A stretch of DNA of 64,000 nt from an uncultured Oscillospiraceae bacterium. Its GTDB lineage: Bacteria > Bacillota > Clostridia > Oscillospirales > Oscillospiraceae. Position numbers and translations under genes: made by a program. Of this stretch, positions 8,814 to 17,161 are shown piece by piece (the first letter of the stretch is position 1; each line of letters opens with the position of its first letter). The stretch covers positions 17,339 through 81,338 of the forward strand of contig CAKTPQ010000002.1 of NCBI GenBank assembly GCA_934591745.1. Direction: 5' to 3'. Below the pieces are notes generated by a model. That model worked only from the letters and a program-made list of their open reading frames with translations. It was not told the origin of the DNA and did not search any database.

Positions 8814-10220
8814 TCAGCCGATGCTGCCCTTCATCTCAAGACGGATGAGGTTGTTCATCTCCACGGCGTACTCCACCGGCAGCTCGCGGGATACATTGTC
8901 GGCAAAGCCGCTGACGATAAGGGCCCGGGCGTCCTCCTCCGAGAGGCCGCGGCTCATCAGGTAGAACACGGCATCGCCGCTGATGCTGCCGATGCGGGCC
9001 TCGTGGCCGATGGCGGCGTCCCTGGTGCGGACGTCCATGGCGGGGATAGTGTCGGAGTGGGACTCCGAATCCAGCATCAGGGACTGGCAGGACACAGAGG
9101 ACTTGGCGCCCTTGGCGGTCTTTTCCACCACCACGCTGCTGCGGAAGGTGCTGACGCCGCCGCTCTTGCTGATGGAGCGGGTGTTCATATACGAACTGGT
9201 GTTCCTGCCGATATGCACCACCTTGGCGCCGGTGTCCAGATCCTGCCCGGCGCCGGCAAAGGTGACGCCGGTGAACTCCATCTTGGCGTTGTCGCCCTTC
9301 AAGACGCTCATGGGGTACAGGCAGCCGGTGTGGGAGCCGAAGGAGCCGGACACCCACTCGATGACGCCGCCCTCCTCCACCAGCGCACGCTTGGTGTTGA
9401 GGTTATACATGTTCTTGGACCAGTTCTCGATGGTGGAGTAGCGCAGCTTGGCGTTCTTCTTGACATACAGCTCCACGCAGCCGGCGTGGAGGTTGGCCAC
9501 GTTGTACTTGGGGGCGGAGCAGCCCTCGATGAAGTGAAGGCTGGCGCCCTCGTCCACGATAATGAGGGTGTGCTCGAACTGGCCGGCGCCTTTGGCGTTC
9601 AGGCGGAAGTAGGACTGCAGGGGGATGGACACCTGCACGCCCTTGGGGACGTACACAAAGGAGCCGCCGGACCACACCGCGCCGTGGAGCGCGGCAAACT
9701 TGTGGTCGGTGGGGGGCACCAGCTTCATGAAGTACTTGCGCACCATATCGGCGTACTCGCCGTGGAGGGCGCTCTCCATATCGGTGTAGACCACGCCCTG
9801 GGCCGCCACCTCGGACCGGACGTTGTGGTACACCAGCTCGGAGTCGTACTGGGCGCCTACGCCGGCCAGCGACTTGCGCTCCGCCTCGGGGATGCCCAGC
9901 CGCTCAAAGGTGTCCTTGATGTCCTGGGGCACGTTTTTCCAGTCGTTCTGCATCTTGGTGTTGGGCCGGACGTAGGTGGCGATGTGGTCGATGTCCAGAC
10001 CCTCCAGCGACGGGCCCCAATCCGGCAGCGGCGTCTCATTGTAAATTTGCAGGGCGTGGAGACGGAACTGCTGCATCCACGCGGGGTCGTTCTTCTCACG
10101 GGACAGCTTTTCCACGATGGCGGGGGTCAGGCCCGCCTCCATGCGGTAGGCGTCGTGCTCCGCGTCCCGGATGTCGTATACGCTGCGGTCGATGTCATCC
10201 ACATAGGTCTTTTCGCGCAT
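8814..10220 (-). CDS. sufB: Fe-S cluster assembly protein SufB
   Basis: This is a 468-residue SufB with the typical long beta-helical core. The ATG at 10220 (MREKTY) is preceded by GGAGGT with six bases of spacing and is preferred to the in-frame GTG at 10238. Family segments include KGVQVSIPLQSYFRLNA, EHTLIIVDEGASLHFIEGCSAP and SVSCQSLMLDSESHSDTIPAM, and the C-terminal RGLSEEDARALIVSGF is shared with SufD. SufB is the main cluster scaffold in SufBC2D. It lies between sufC and sufD with short gaps. Confidence 0.95.
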   Translation of the reverse strand: MREKTYVDDIDRSVYDIRDAEHDAYRMEAGLTPAIVEKLSREKNDPAWMQQFRLHALQIYNETPLPDWGPSLEGLDIDHIATYVRPNTKMQNDWKNVPQDIKDTFERLGIPEAERKSLAGVGAQYDSELVYHNVRSEVAAQGVVYTDMESALHGEYADMVRKYFMKLVPPTDHKFAALHGAVWSGGSFVYVPKGVQVSIPLQSYFRLNAKGAGQFEHTLIIVDEGASLHFIEGCSAPKYNVANLHAGCVELYVKKNAKLRYSTIENWSKNMYNLNTKRALVEEGGVIEWVSGSFGSHTGCLYPMSVLKGDNAKMEFTGVTFAGAGQDLDTGAKVVHIGRNTSSYMNTRSISKSGGVSTFRSSVVVEKTAKGAKSSVSCQSLMLDSESHSDTIPAMDVRTRDAAIGHEARIGSISGDAVFYLMSRGLSEEDARALIVSGFADNVSRELPVEYAVEMNNLIRLEMKGSIG

Positions 10221-10234
10221 GACGGCACCTCCGT

Positions 10235-10978
10235 TCACTGCTGAAGGCCGGTGAAGCCGTGCTCGTTGATGGCGTCCACCAGCTCCGCGCCGCCGTTTTT
10301 CACGATGACGCCGTTTTCCATGACGTGGGCGGCGTCCACCGGCAGGGACTCCAGAATGCGGGTGCTGTGGGTGATGATCAGCAGCGAGCCGTGCTGCTTT
10401 TCCCGGTACAGCCGGACGCCGTGGGACACGGTGCGCACCGCGTCCACGTCCAGGCCGGAGTCTGTCTCGTCCAGAATGGCCAGACGCGGCTCCAGCATCA
10501 GCATCTGCAATATCTCGGCCTTCTTCTTCTCGCCGCCGGAGAAGCCCACGTTCAAGTCACGGTCGGCGTAGCTTTCGTCCATGTCCAGCATGGCCATGGC
10601 GTCTTTCAGCTTTTTCTTGAAGTCCCACAGCCGCAGGCGGCTGCCGGTCTTCTGCTCCAGCGCCGTGCGGATAAAGGCGCTGAGGGTGACGCCGGGCACC
10701 TCCAGCGGGTTCTGGAAGGACAGGAAGATGCCGCGCTTCGCCCGCTCGTTGACGGGCAGGGCGGTGATGTCCTCGCCGCCGAACAGGATGCGCCCGGCGG
10801 TGACGGTATAGGCGGGGCTGCCGGTGATGGCGCAGCCCAGCGTGGACTTACCGGTGCCGTTAGGCCCCATGAGGACGTGGGTCTCGTCAGCGCCGATGGT
10901 CAGATCCACGCCGTGGAGGATCTCCTTGCCCTCCACGCCGGCGTGCAGGTTCTCTATGGTAAGAAGCGGTGTTTTCAT
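10235..10978 (-). CDS. sufC: Suf system ATPase SufC
   Basis: This 247-residue ABC-type ATPase has Walker A GPNGTGKST (38-46), an ABC signature FSGGEKKKAEI near 146, Walker B LAILDETDSGLD and an H-loop ITHST. It powers cluster assembly on SufB/SufD and is cytosolic, with no permease partner. It is the first gene of sufCBDSU. The ATG follows AGGAGG and a consensus promoter at 11023-11051. Downstream sufB starts 15 bases after its stop codon. Confidence 0.95.
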   Translation of the reverse strand: MKTPLLTIENLHAGVEGKEILHGVDLTIGADETHVLMGPNGTGKSTLGCAITGSPAYTVTAGRILFGGEDITALPVNERAKRGIFLSFQNPLEVPGVTLSAFIRTALEQKTGSRLRLWDFKKKLKDAMAMLDMDESYADRDLNVGFSGGEKKKAEILQMLMLEPRLAILDETDSGLDVDAVRTVSHGVRLYREKQHGSLLIITHSTRILESLPVDAAHVMENGVIVKNGGAELVDAINEHGFTGLQQ

Positions 10979-11000
10979 GTTCGTTGCCTCCTGTGACTAA

Positions 11001-11022
11001 TATACCTACCAATCTACTGGGG
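11001..11022. promoter_or_regulatory. Candidate Rrf2/IscR operator at the suf promoter
   Basis: The + strand reads TATACCTACCAATCTACTGG, placed from just after the -10 box into the leader. The CCTACC element also occurs in the promoter of the Rrf2 gene (30447-30452) and in the cysK operator (32094-32108). It is an imperfect dyad, so assignment to the regulator rests on this recurrence and on the known control of suf genes by IscR-type proteins. Confidence 0.45.
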
Positions 11023-11051
11023 ATTATAGGACGAACAGCCTACCTTGTCAA
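11023..11051 (-). promoter_or_regulatory. suf operon promoter
   Basis: On the minus strand TTGACA (11046-11051) and TATAAT (11023-11028) are separated by exactly 17 bases, a consensus sigma-A promoter. It reads into sufC, 45 bases away. Confidence 0.85.
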
Positions 11052-11063
11052 TAGGGAAATGAC

Positions 11064-11097
11064 AAAAAGAGGAGCGGAGCGGCAAAAGCCGCTCCGC
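11064..11097 (-). terminator. Intrinsic terminator after the DUF4179-type gene
   Basis: A 10-bp stem (GCGGAGCGGC/GCCGCTCCGC, TTTT loop on the minus strand) is followed after a few bases by a U-run, just beyond the stop at 11115. It also insulates the suf promoter. Confidence 0.75.
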
Positions 11098-11114
11098 TTC
11101 GGGGTATATGAGGG

Positions 11115-12221
11115 TCAGGGAAGATAGGTCAGCTGCACGGGGATGTGCTGCTCGGCGGTGAAGTCGAACCAGCGGCCGTCGAAGGACACGGAGGTAACGG
11201 TGTCCACATCCACCATGCGGTTGAAGATGTATACCGTGTGAGCGAAGGGGGCGGTCTCGCCGTCGCCGTAGATGTAGCCCAGCACCCAGTTCATCAGGTT
11301 CTGGCTCTCGCTGGTCACCACATAGGAGGTGCCGTCGGCATAGTGCAGCGTCAGCTCCTGCGCGGTCAGCTCCCGGTCGGGGGAGGCGTTGCCCATGGTG
11401 ATGCCCACGGCGGAGATGCGGGCCTCTTCGCCATCGGCGGCGGTCAGCGTCCGGACAGGGGCGTAGGTGCGGGGCTGGATGGCCACGGCGTAGGGCTCCC
11501 GGCCCTCGCCGCCGCCATCGTAAACGGTGAAGTAGAAGTTGTCGCCCTTCTGATACGTCTCACCGGCGGCAAAGTAGGCCACCACGTCCAGATGGGTGGC
11601 GGTGCTGGTGGTCTTGTCCACGTGGAGCTTGACATTGATGCTGCCGCCCTGCTGGAAGTCCGGAGAGCGCAGGTACATACTGGGCTGCAAAGGCAGGCTG
11701 TACACCTCGCCGTAGCCGGCGTCCTCGTAGGATACGCCTTCGGGATCGTCCACGGTGTAGGTCAGAATGCCGCAGCCGCTCTCGTCGACAAGGAACGTCT
11801 CCAGTGTGATAGTGGTGCTGCCTACGGTGAGCTCGGCGTCCAGCTTGGACAGGTAATCGCCCACCAGACGCTGCACGGTATCCCGGTCACCGGGGATGCG
11901 CTCCATGTCCGGCAGAGTGATGAGCTCACCGGAGTTGCCCTCCACCGTGGGGGTGGTGGCGTCCATATCGTCGGTAAAGGCGTGGTAGGTGGTGTCGTCC
12001 ACCTTGTCGGCGGGGGACACGTTGGCCTTGATCAGTGTTACCACCCCGGCGGCTGCGGCCACCGTCAGCGTCAGGGCGGCGGCAATGGCGATGATCGCGC
12101 CCTTGCGCAGGGTGCGATGGGTCTTTTTGTTGTTCTCCATGGTCCTTTGAACCTCCATCAGTGTGTCAGGGGAGGCGTGCAGGGTGGAGAAGGTCTTTTG
12201 GAAAAGCTCGTGTTCCGTCAT
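11115..12221 (-). CDS. DUF4179-type membrane protein, likely anti-sigma factor
   Basis: This 368-residue protein has a cytoplasmic N-terminus of about 40 residues, one transmembrane helix (about 42-66, rich in Ala, Ile, Leu and Val) and a large extracytoplasmic domain, typical of DUF4179 proteins encoded beside ECF sigma factors. Its ATG overlaps the stop of the sigma factor gene (ATGA), indicating translational coupling. The inferred role is to hold the sigma factor at the membrane and release it on an envelope signal. The stimulus cannot be read from the sequence. No classic zinc anti-sigma motif (HxxxCxxC) is seen. Confidence 0.7.
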   Translation of the reverse strand: MTEHELFQKTFSTLHASPDTLMEVQRTMENNKKTHRTLRKGAIIAIAAALTLTVAAAAGVVTLIKANVSPADKVDDTTYHAFTDDMDATTPTVEGNSGELITLPDMERIPGDRDTVQRLVGDYLSKLDAELTVGSTTITLETFLVDESGCGILTYTVDDPEGVSYEDAGYGEVYSLPLQPSMYLRSPDFQQGGSINVKLHVDKTTSTATHLDVVAYFAAGETYQKGDNFYFTVYDGGGEGREPYAVAIQPRTYAPVRTLTAADGEEARISAVGITMGNASPDRELTAQELTLHYADGTSYVVTSESQNLMNWVLGYIYGDGETAPFAHTVYIFNRMVDVDTVTSVSFDGRWFDFTAEQHIPVQLTYLP

Positions 12222-12694
12222 GTCTGCGGCACCTCCGATAAAATATGCTTCAGCTTTTCTCTGGCGCGGGCCAGCCGGGTGCGCACCGTTTCCTCCGGCA
12301 CGCCCAGCAGTCCGGCGATCTCCTTCTGGCGGTAGCCCTCGTAGTAGTACAGCAGCACCGGCACACGGTAGCGCCGGTCCAGCGACATCACCGCGTCAAA
12401 CAGCTCCTGGCACTGAGGCTCCTCGAAGGAGAGGCTGTTTTCGTAGTCGGCGATGTCCTCCGCCTTGTGCCACGGGGCGCGCAGCACGTTCTTGCACCGG
12501 TTGACCGTGACGCGGATCAGCCAATTCTTCACATGGGCGTCGTCATCGAACGCCTTGTCCGTTTTGTACAGCTGTATCAGCACGTCCTGGGTCACATCGT
12601 CGGCGTCGGCGGGGGAGCGCAGATAGCTGTACGCCACCCGGAACACCGTGTCCATATACCGCTCCGCCAGAGGGGAAAACTGTTGCTCTGTCAT
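12218..12694 (-). CDS. ECF-type RNA polymerase sigma factor
   Basis: This 158-residue protein begins MTEQQFSPLAERYMD. AAGGAG lies 8 bases upstream, whereas the longer open frame to 12817 runs back through a terminator. Sigma region 2 is visible as VFRVAYSYLRSPADADDVTQDV, and region 4 as LLGVPEETVRTRLARAREKL. It co-transcribes with the DUF4179-type gene through an ATGA overlap, the usual sigma/anti-sigma layout. A TGAAAC element in the upstream gap is a weak candidate for the autoregulated -35 box. The regulon is unknown. Confidence 0.88.
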   Translation of the reverse strand: MTEQQFSPLAERYMDTVFRVAYSYLRSPADADDVTQDVLIQLYKTDKAFDDDAHVKNWLIRVTVNRCKNVLRAPWHKAEDIADYENSLSFEEPQCQELFDAVMSLDRRYRVPVLLYYYEGYRQKEIAGLLGVPEETVRTRLARAREKLKHILSEVPQT

Positions 12695-12771
12695 GAGTGA
12701 TTCTCCTTGTTGTCTGAAAGGCCCTTCACTGGGAATACACATGGGAACAGCAAAATGTTTCAGCCCGGCGG

Positions 12772-12807
12772 AAAAAATATTCCCATAGCATAATGCTATG
12801 GGAATAT
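12772..12807 (-). terminator. Intrinsic terminator of the LysR gene (perfect 31-base palindrome)
   Basis: Bases 12777-12807 form a palindrome with 15-base arms around a single central base. On the minus strand the stem is followed by TTTTTT. It separates the LysR gene from the sigma factor gene. Confidence 0.75.
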
Positions 12808-12864
12808 AACGAATCACAACTTCCGTCGGGACGCCGCGTCTTTTATACTATAAAGCAGAAAAGG

Positions 12865-13734
12865 TTACCGGGTCCGCTCCGTCATTTGGCGGGCGCAGCG
12901 CAGGAAATCCAGCACCACGGCGTCGGCGTGTTTCCGGTCGCGGACGGCGATGCCCACCTCACGGAAGGAGGGCGGGTCGATGGGCGAGAGGCTGACCCGG
13001 TCGGTGCTGCCCCGGAGGATCAGCTCCGACAGCATGCTGCACCCCAGGCCCTGCTCCACCATCTTGATGACGGCGCTGTCCTCCGTGGCGATGTGGGAGA
13101 AGCGGGGCGTCACGCCGCTGCGCTCCAGCAGGCGCAGTACCTCTGTGTCCACGCCGTTGGAGGGGACGAAGAACGTCCGACCGGTAAAGGCCGTGAGGGG
13201 GAATGTCTCCCCCGGCTCCTCGTCCGGCGGCAGCACCGCGTAGTAGGGGTCCCGGAACAGGGGCTGGAAGTCCAGCCGGGCGGAGAAGCAGTTGCTCAGG
13301 AGCCCCACGTCGATGGTGCCCTCCACCAGCCACTGTTCGATGTCCATGCAGGAGCCGTCCTTCACCGTCAGGCGGATGTGGGGATACTGACCGGAGAAGC
13401 TCTTGATGACACGGGGCAGCCAGTTTTTGGAGATGCTGGTGTAGGAGCCGATGCGCAGTACGTCCTGCCGCGCCGGACGATGGCGGCCCACCGCTTTCTC
13501 GAAGGCGTCACTCTCCCGCAGGAGGCTGTCGATGTACGGCAGCAGGGCCTGGCCCTCCGGCGTCAGGGAAACGCCGCCGCTGCTGCGGCGCAGCAGGGGG
13601 TAGCCGATCTCCTGCTCCAGACGGTTGAGCATGCCGGTGAGTCCGGGCTGGGAGTAGCCCAGCCGTGCGGCGGCGCGGGTGATGCTGCCGGTGTCCGCGG
13701 CAGTCCTCAGCGCCCGCAGCTTTTCGATATCCAT
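12865..13734 (-). CDS. LysR-family transcriptional regulator
   Basis: This 289-residue protein starts at MDIEKLRALRTAAD. The frame is open to 14019, but that part only translates the palindromic repeat and has no ribosome binding site. The N-terminal winged helix-turn-helix (about 1-60) contains GSITRAAARLGYSQPGLTGMLNRLEQEIG, followed by a linker and a periplasmic-binding-protein-like effector domain (about 90-285). It is divergent from the butyrate kinase operon, with the tandem repeat between them, so it may regulate that operon. The effector is unknown. Confidence 0.85.
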   Translation of the reverse strand: MDIEKLRALRTAADTGSITRAAARLGYSQPGLTGMLNRLEQEIGYPLLRRSSGGVSLTPEGQALLPYIDSLLRESDAFEKAVGRHRPARQDVLRIGSYTSISKNWLPRVIKSFSGQYPHIRLTVKDGSCMDIEQWLVEGTIDVGLLSNCFSARLDFQPLFRDPYYAVLPPDEEPGETFPLTAFTGRTFFVPSNGVDTEVLRLLERSGVTPRFSHIATEDSAVIKMVEQGLGCSMLSELILRGSTDRVSLSPIDPPSFREVGIAVRDRKHADAVVLDFLRCARQMTERTR

Positions 13735-13771
13735 CGTGTCACCCCCACATTGTTTTTTAGGACAAGAAGTA

Positions 13772-13989
13772 AATATGCCATAAGGCGGAGCGGCTGGCAT
13801 ATTTCGCCGTATTTTTCGACTGCCCGCCTCGGGCGGGCGAGAAAAATGGCGATAAAAATATATTGACCGCTTTGCGGTAAAGAATATGCCATAAAGCGGA
13901 GCGGCTGGCATATTTCGCCGTATTTTTCGACTGCCCGCCTCGGGCGGGCGAGAAAAATGGCGATAAAAATATATTGACCGCTTTGCGGT
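13772..13989. repeat. Tandem 107-bp palindromic repeat, two copies
   Basis: Copy 1 (13772-13878) and copy 2 (13883-13989) differ by one base (TAAGGCGG against TAAAGCGG) and are separated by AAAG. Each contains nested inverted repeats: ATATGCCA...TGGCATAT, GCCCGCC-TCG-GGCGGGC flanked by T- and A-runs, and GACCGC-TTT-GCGGTC. This looks like a REP/MITE-like mobile intergenic element, duplicated. It fills the 340-base gap between the LysR and butyrate kinase genes; no gene is supported inside it. Confidence 0.85.
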
Positions 13990-14074
13990 CAATATAGCAT
14001 AGCAAAATGCTGTTGGCAAGCTTGAATTTTACAGGAAAGGAGCGCCGGGCGCACCGCGTCCGGCAGACACGCCC

Positions 14075-15160
14075 ATGAGCAAATGTATTCTGGTCATCAA
14101 CCCCGGCTCCACCTCCACAAAGATCGCGGTGTTCCGCGGGGAGGAAAAGGTCTTCGATGAGACGATCCGCCACAGCCGGGAGGAGCTGGCGCCCTTCCGC
14201 TGGGTCATGGAACAGGTGGACTTCCGCCGCGCCGCCATTGAGGGCGCGCTGTCCGCCCACAGCTTTGATCTGACAACGCTGGACGGTATTTGCGCCCGGG
14301 GCGGGCAGCTGCCTCCCTGTGCCTCCGGCACCTACCTGGTGGATCAGTCCATGGTGGACTATATGTACACCGTGAAGAACGCCGCCCATGCCTCCAACCT
14401 GGGGTGTGTGCTGGCGCTGGAGCTGGCCCAGCCCCTGAAGATCCCGGCGTTTATCTGCGACCCGGTGTCGGTGGACGAGATGGTGGACGAGGCCCGGATC
14501 ACCGGCCTGCCGGAGATCCGGCGCACCATGCTGGGCCACGCCCTGAACTGCCGGGCCATGGCCCGGCGCTGCGCCGAGGAGGTGCTGCACAAGCCGCTGG
14601 AGGACTGCCGTCTCATCGTGCTGCATCTGGGCGGCGGCGCGTCCGCCCGCCTGTTTATCGGCGGGAAGATGGTGGACGGTGTCCGGGACGACGAGTGGAT
14701 GTTTGCGCCGGAGCGCTTCGGCGGTGCATCGCTGCAGCCGCTGGTGCATCTGTGCTACTCCGGTAAGTACACGGAGAAGGACATGATGGACTTCATCCGG
14801 GGCAAGGGCGGCCTTTTGGCCCATCTGGGCACTGCCGACGCACGGGAGGTGGAAAAACGCACCGCCGACGGCGATGCCCACGCCAAGCTGATTTACGACG
14901 GCATGCTGTACAGCGCCGCCCGGGCCATCGGCGGTCTGGCTGCCGGGGCGGACGGCAGAGTGGACCGTGTTATCCTCACCGGCGGCATCGCCCACTCCAA
15001 ATATGTGGCGGATTATCTGACGAAGAAGCTGTCCTTCATCGCGCCGGTGGAGGTCATGGCGGGCGAATTCGAGCTGGAGGCCCTGGCCGCCGGCGCCTGC
15101 CGCGTGCTGGAGGGGCGGGAGCGTCTGCAGATGTTCGACCTCCCTGCCGCGCAGGCATGA
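14075..15160 (+). CDS. buk: Butyrate kinase (short/branched-chain fatty acid kinase)
   Basis: This 361-residue acetokinase-family enzyme carries the N-terminal ILVINPGSTSTKIAVF signature of butyrate kinases, an HLGGGASARLF phosphate-binding loop near 190 and a C-terminal VILTGGIAHSKYV loop. It converts an acyl phosphate and ADP to the acid and ATP. Its operon encodes a 2-oxoacid:ferredoxin oxidoreductase, so a branched-chain acyl phosphate is the likely substrate. No phosphotransacylase gene is nearby. The ATG lacks an adjacent Shine-Dalgarno: AGGAAAGGAG lies about 30 bases upstream, separated by a small GCCGG/CCGGC hairpin. No other in-frame start exists back to a stop at about 14000. It overlaps the next gene by 4 bp. 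Confidence 0.88.
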   Translation: MSKCILVINPGSTSTKIAVFRGEEKVFDETIRHSREELAPFRWVMEQVDFRRAAIEGALSAHSFDLTTLDGICARGGQLPPCASGTYLVDQSMVDYMYTVKNAAHASNLGCVLALELAQPLKIPAFICDPVSVDEMVDEARITGLPEIRRTMLGHALNCRAMARRCAEEVLHKPLEDCRLIVLHLGGGASARLFIGGKMVDGVRDDEWMFAPERFGGASLQPLVHLCYSGKYTEKDMMDFIRGKGGLLAHLGTADAREVEKRTADGDAHAKLIYDGMLYSAARAIGGLAAGADGRVDRVILTGGIAHSKYVADYLTKKLSFIAPVEVMAGEFELEALAAGACRVLEGRERLQMFDLPAAQA

Positions 15161-15834
15161 GCAGGGCTTTCCTGCCGGAGGCGCGGAAGCTGGTCTTTTT
15201 GGGGGAGGCGGGCTGCGGCAAGTCGGAGATCGCAGTGCAGCTGGCATTGGAGCTGGCGGCACAGGGCCGTGCCGTTCACTTCTTCGATCTGGATCAGACA
15301 AAGCCCCTTATGCGCGGCCGGGACGCGGCGGCGCTGCTGGAGCAGGCCGGCATCACCGTCCATTTCGCGGAGCAGTGCGCCGACGCGCCCACGCAGGTGG
15401 GCGGTCTGGTGCCGCTGCTGCTGGATGAGGAGAAAACCGTCATCCTGGACGTGGGCGGCAATGACACCGGCGCAAGGCTCATCGGCGGGTACGCCCATCT
15501 GCTGCGTGACGCCGATGTGTGGTTCGTGGTGAATCCCTACCGGCCCTGGTCAGGAACGGTGGAGCATATCGACGGCACCCTCAGCGCCGTGCTGCGGGCC
15601 TCCCGCCTGCGGATGCCCCGGTTCCTGCTGAACCCCAATCTGGGGCGGGACACCACGGTCCAGGAGTATCTGGACGGGCTGGCACAGGGTCTTGCCATGC
15701 TGACGCCCTACGCTGCCGTGGAGGCCGCTGCCGTGCCGGACAGCCTGCATCAGCAGGTGCGGGCACACACCGACCTGCCCCTGCTGTGCATCACGCCCCG
15801 CATCACCGTTCCGGAGGCGGGACTTGACGAATAA
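15157..15834 (+). CDS. P-loop NTPase of unknown role in the 2-oxoacid oxidoreductase operon
   Basis: The protein has 225 residues. It has a Walker A LGEAGCGKSEIA (about 13-24), a DLDQTKP strand resembling the switch region of SIMIBI (MinD/CobQ-like) NTPases, and a Walker B-like VILDVGGNDTGA. The ATG overlaps the butyrate kinase stop (ATGA), and the next gene starts 16 bases after its stop, so it is firmly inside the operon. A function in maturation or cofactor loading of the ferredoxin-linked complex is possible but unproven. It occupies the place where one might expect a phosphotransacylase, but it has no resemblance to one. Confidence 0.65.
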   Translation: MSRAFLPEARKLVFLGEAGCGKSEIAVQLALELAAQGRAVHFFDLDQTKPLMRGRDAAALLEQAGITVHFAEQCADAPTQVGGLVPLLLDEEKTVILDVGGNDTGARLIGGYAHLLRDADVWFVVNPYRPWSGTVEHIDGTLSAVLRASRLRMPRFLLNPNLGRDTTVQEYLDGLAQGLAMLTPYAAVEAAAVPDSLHQQVRAHTDLPLLCITPRITVPEAGLDE

Positions 15835-15850
15835 AAAGGAGGAAACACTT

Positions 15851-16054
15851 ATGCCGCAAGTCACCATCCGCGCAGAGAGCTGCAAGAGCTGCGGCTACTG
15901 CGTGAAGTTCTGTCCCAAGGGCGTGCTGGCCGTGGGACACGAGGTCAATTCCAAGGGCTATCCCTTTGTGGTGGCCGTCCATCCCGAGAGCTGCATCGGC
16001 TGCGCCATCTGCGGGCGCATGTGTCCTGACGCGGCCATCGAAGTGTACAGATAA
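15851..16054 (+). CDS. 2 x [4Fe-4S] ferredoxin-type subunit of 2-oxoacid:ferredoxin oxidoreductase
   Basis: This 67-residue protein has two CxxCxxCxxxC-type clusters (CKSCGYCVKFCPKG and CIGCAICGRMCPDA). The ATG at 15851 has AGGAGG 8 bases upstream; an upstream in-frame TTG at 15824 overlaps the previous gene and is not used. It is the delta, electron-relay subunit, passing electrons from the TPP-bound intermediate to external ferredoxin. The alpha-subunit gene follows 12 bases later. Confidence 0.92.
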   Translation: MPQVTIRAESCKSCGYCVKFCPKGVLAVGHEVNSKGYPFVVAVHPESCIGCAICGRMCPDAAIEVYR

Positions 16055-16066
16055 GGAGGTGCGGAT

Positions 16067-17146
16067 ATGGCAAGAAAATTCATGAAGGGCACCGAGGCCA
16101 TCGCTGAGGCCGCCGTCCGCGCCGGCTGCCGGTTCTTTGCCGGCTATCCCATCACGCCGCAGAACGAGATCCCGGAGTACATGGCCCGCCGTCTGCCGGA
16201 GGTGGGCGGCAGCTTTGTGCAGGGCGAGAGTGAGGTGGCGTCCATCAATATGGTGTATGGCGCCGCCGGCACCGGCACCCGGGCCATGACCAGCTCCAGC
16301 TCCTGCGGCATCAGCCTGATGAGCGAGGGCATCAGCTTCTGCGCCAGCGCCCGGCTGCCCATGGTGTATGTCAACGTACAGCGGGGCGGCCCCGCCATCG
16401 GCACCATCCAGCCCGCGCAGCAGGACTATACCCAGGCCACCAAGGCCAGCGGCAACGGCGGCTTCCGGATGATGGTGCTATCCCCCGCCACGGTGCAGGA
16501 GGCAGTGGACATGACCTACGCCGCTTTCGATTACGCCCAGCGGGACCGCAACCCGGTGCTGATCCTCACCGACGGCGTCATGGGCACCATCATGGAGCCG
16601 GTGGAGCTGCCGGAGATGCGCTCCGCCCAGGAGGTCAGGGCGCTGAAGGACGCGCTGCGTCCCACCTCTGCCGTGGGCCACGACTCCCAAAAGGAGCCGC
16701 GGGGCATCGTGGCGGCGGGCCGCTGGGCCACCAAAGAGCAGGAGCAGTGCTGCCGGGACGCCGAGGCGCTGTACGAAAGCTGGAAGAAGGACGTGCAGGT
16801 GGAGACGCTGTATCTGGAGGACGCGGAGCTGGTGCTCACCGGCTACGGTATCTGCGGCCGCATCGCCCGCAGCGCCGTGAAGCTGCTGCGGGCCGAGGGG
16901 TACAAGGTGGGCCTCATCCGGCCCAAGACCGTGTCGCCCTTCCCCTATGAGACTTACGCCGGGCTGGACTTCGGACGGGTGAAGGCCATTCTGGACGTGG
17001 AAATGTCCATCCCCGCCCAGATGATCAGCGACATACAGCTGGCGGTCATGGGCCGCTGCCCCATCCGCACCTGCCTCCACGCAGGCGGCGAGATCATGGG
17101 ACGGGACGAGGTCATCAGCGCCGCCAGGGCGCTGCTGGCGCGATAA
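16067..17146 (+). CDS. 2-oxoacid:ferredoxin oxidoreductase alpha subunit (VOR/KOR type)
   Basis: This 359-residue protein shows the pyrimidine-binding domain of the family: EAIAEAAVRAGCRFFAGYPI (about 10-29), GESEVASINMVYGAAGTG and TSSSSCGISLMSEG. A C-terminal domain with RPKTVSPFPYET follows. Split alpha/beta/gamma/delta subunits are typical of 2-oxoisovalerate and 2-oxoglutarate oxidoreductases. Linkage to butyrate kinase favours branched-chain 2-oxo acids, giving acyl-CoA, CO2 and reduced ferredoxin. AAGGAGG precedes the ATG. The substrate remains inferred. Confidence 0.88.
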   Translation: MARKFMKGTEAIAEAAVRAGCRFFAGYPITPQNEIPEYMARRLPEVGGSFVQGESEVASINMVYGAAGTGTRAMTSSSSCGISLMSEGISFCASARLPMVYVNVQRGGPAIGTIQPAQQDYTQATKASGNGGFRMMVLSPATVQEAVDMTYAAFDYAQRDRNPVLILTDGVMGTIMEPVELPEMRSAQEVRALKDALRPTSAVGHDSQKEPRGIVAAGRWATKEQEQCCRDAEALYESWKKDVQVETLYLEDAELVLTGYGICGRIARSAVKLLRAEGYKVGLIRPKTVSPFPYETYAGLDFGRVKAILDVEMSIPAQMISDIQLAVMGRCPIRTCLHAGGEIMGRDEVISAARALLAR

Positions 17147-17161
17147 AGGAGGTGCCGGAAT

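Noticed and set aside
13735-14019. N-terminal extension of the LysR protein
   Set aside because: It only translates the tandem palindromic repeat, with duplicated residues; the family N-terminus begins at MDIEK (13734).
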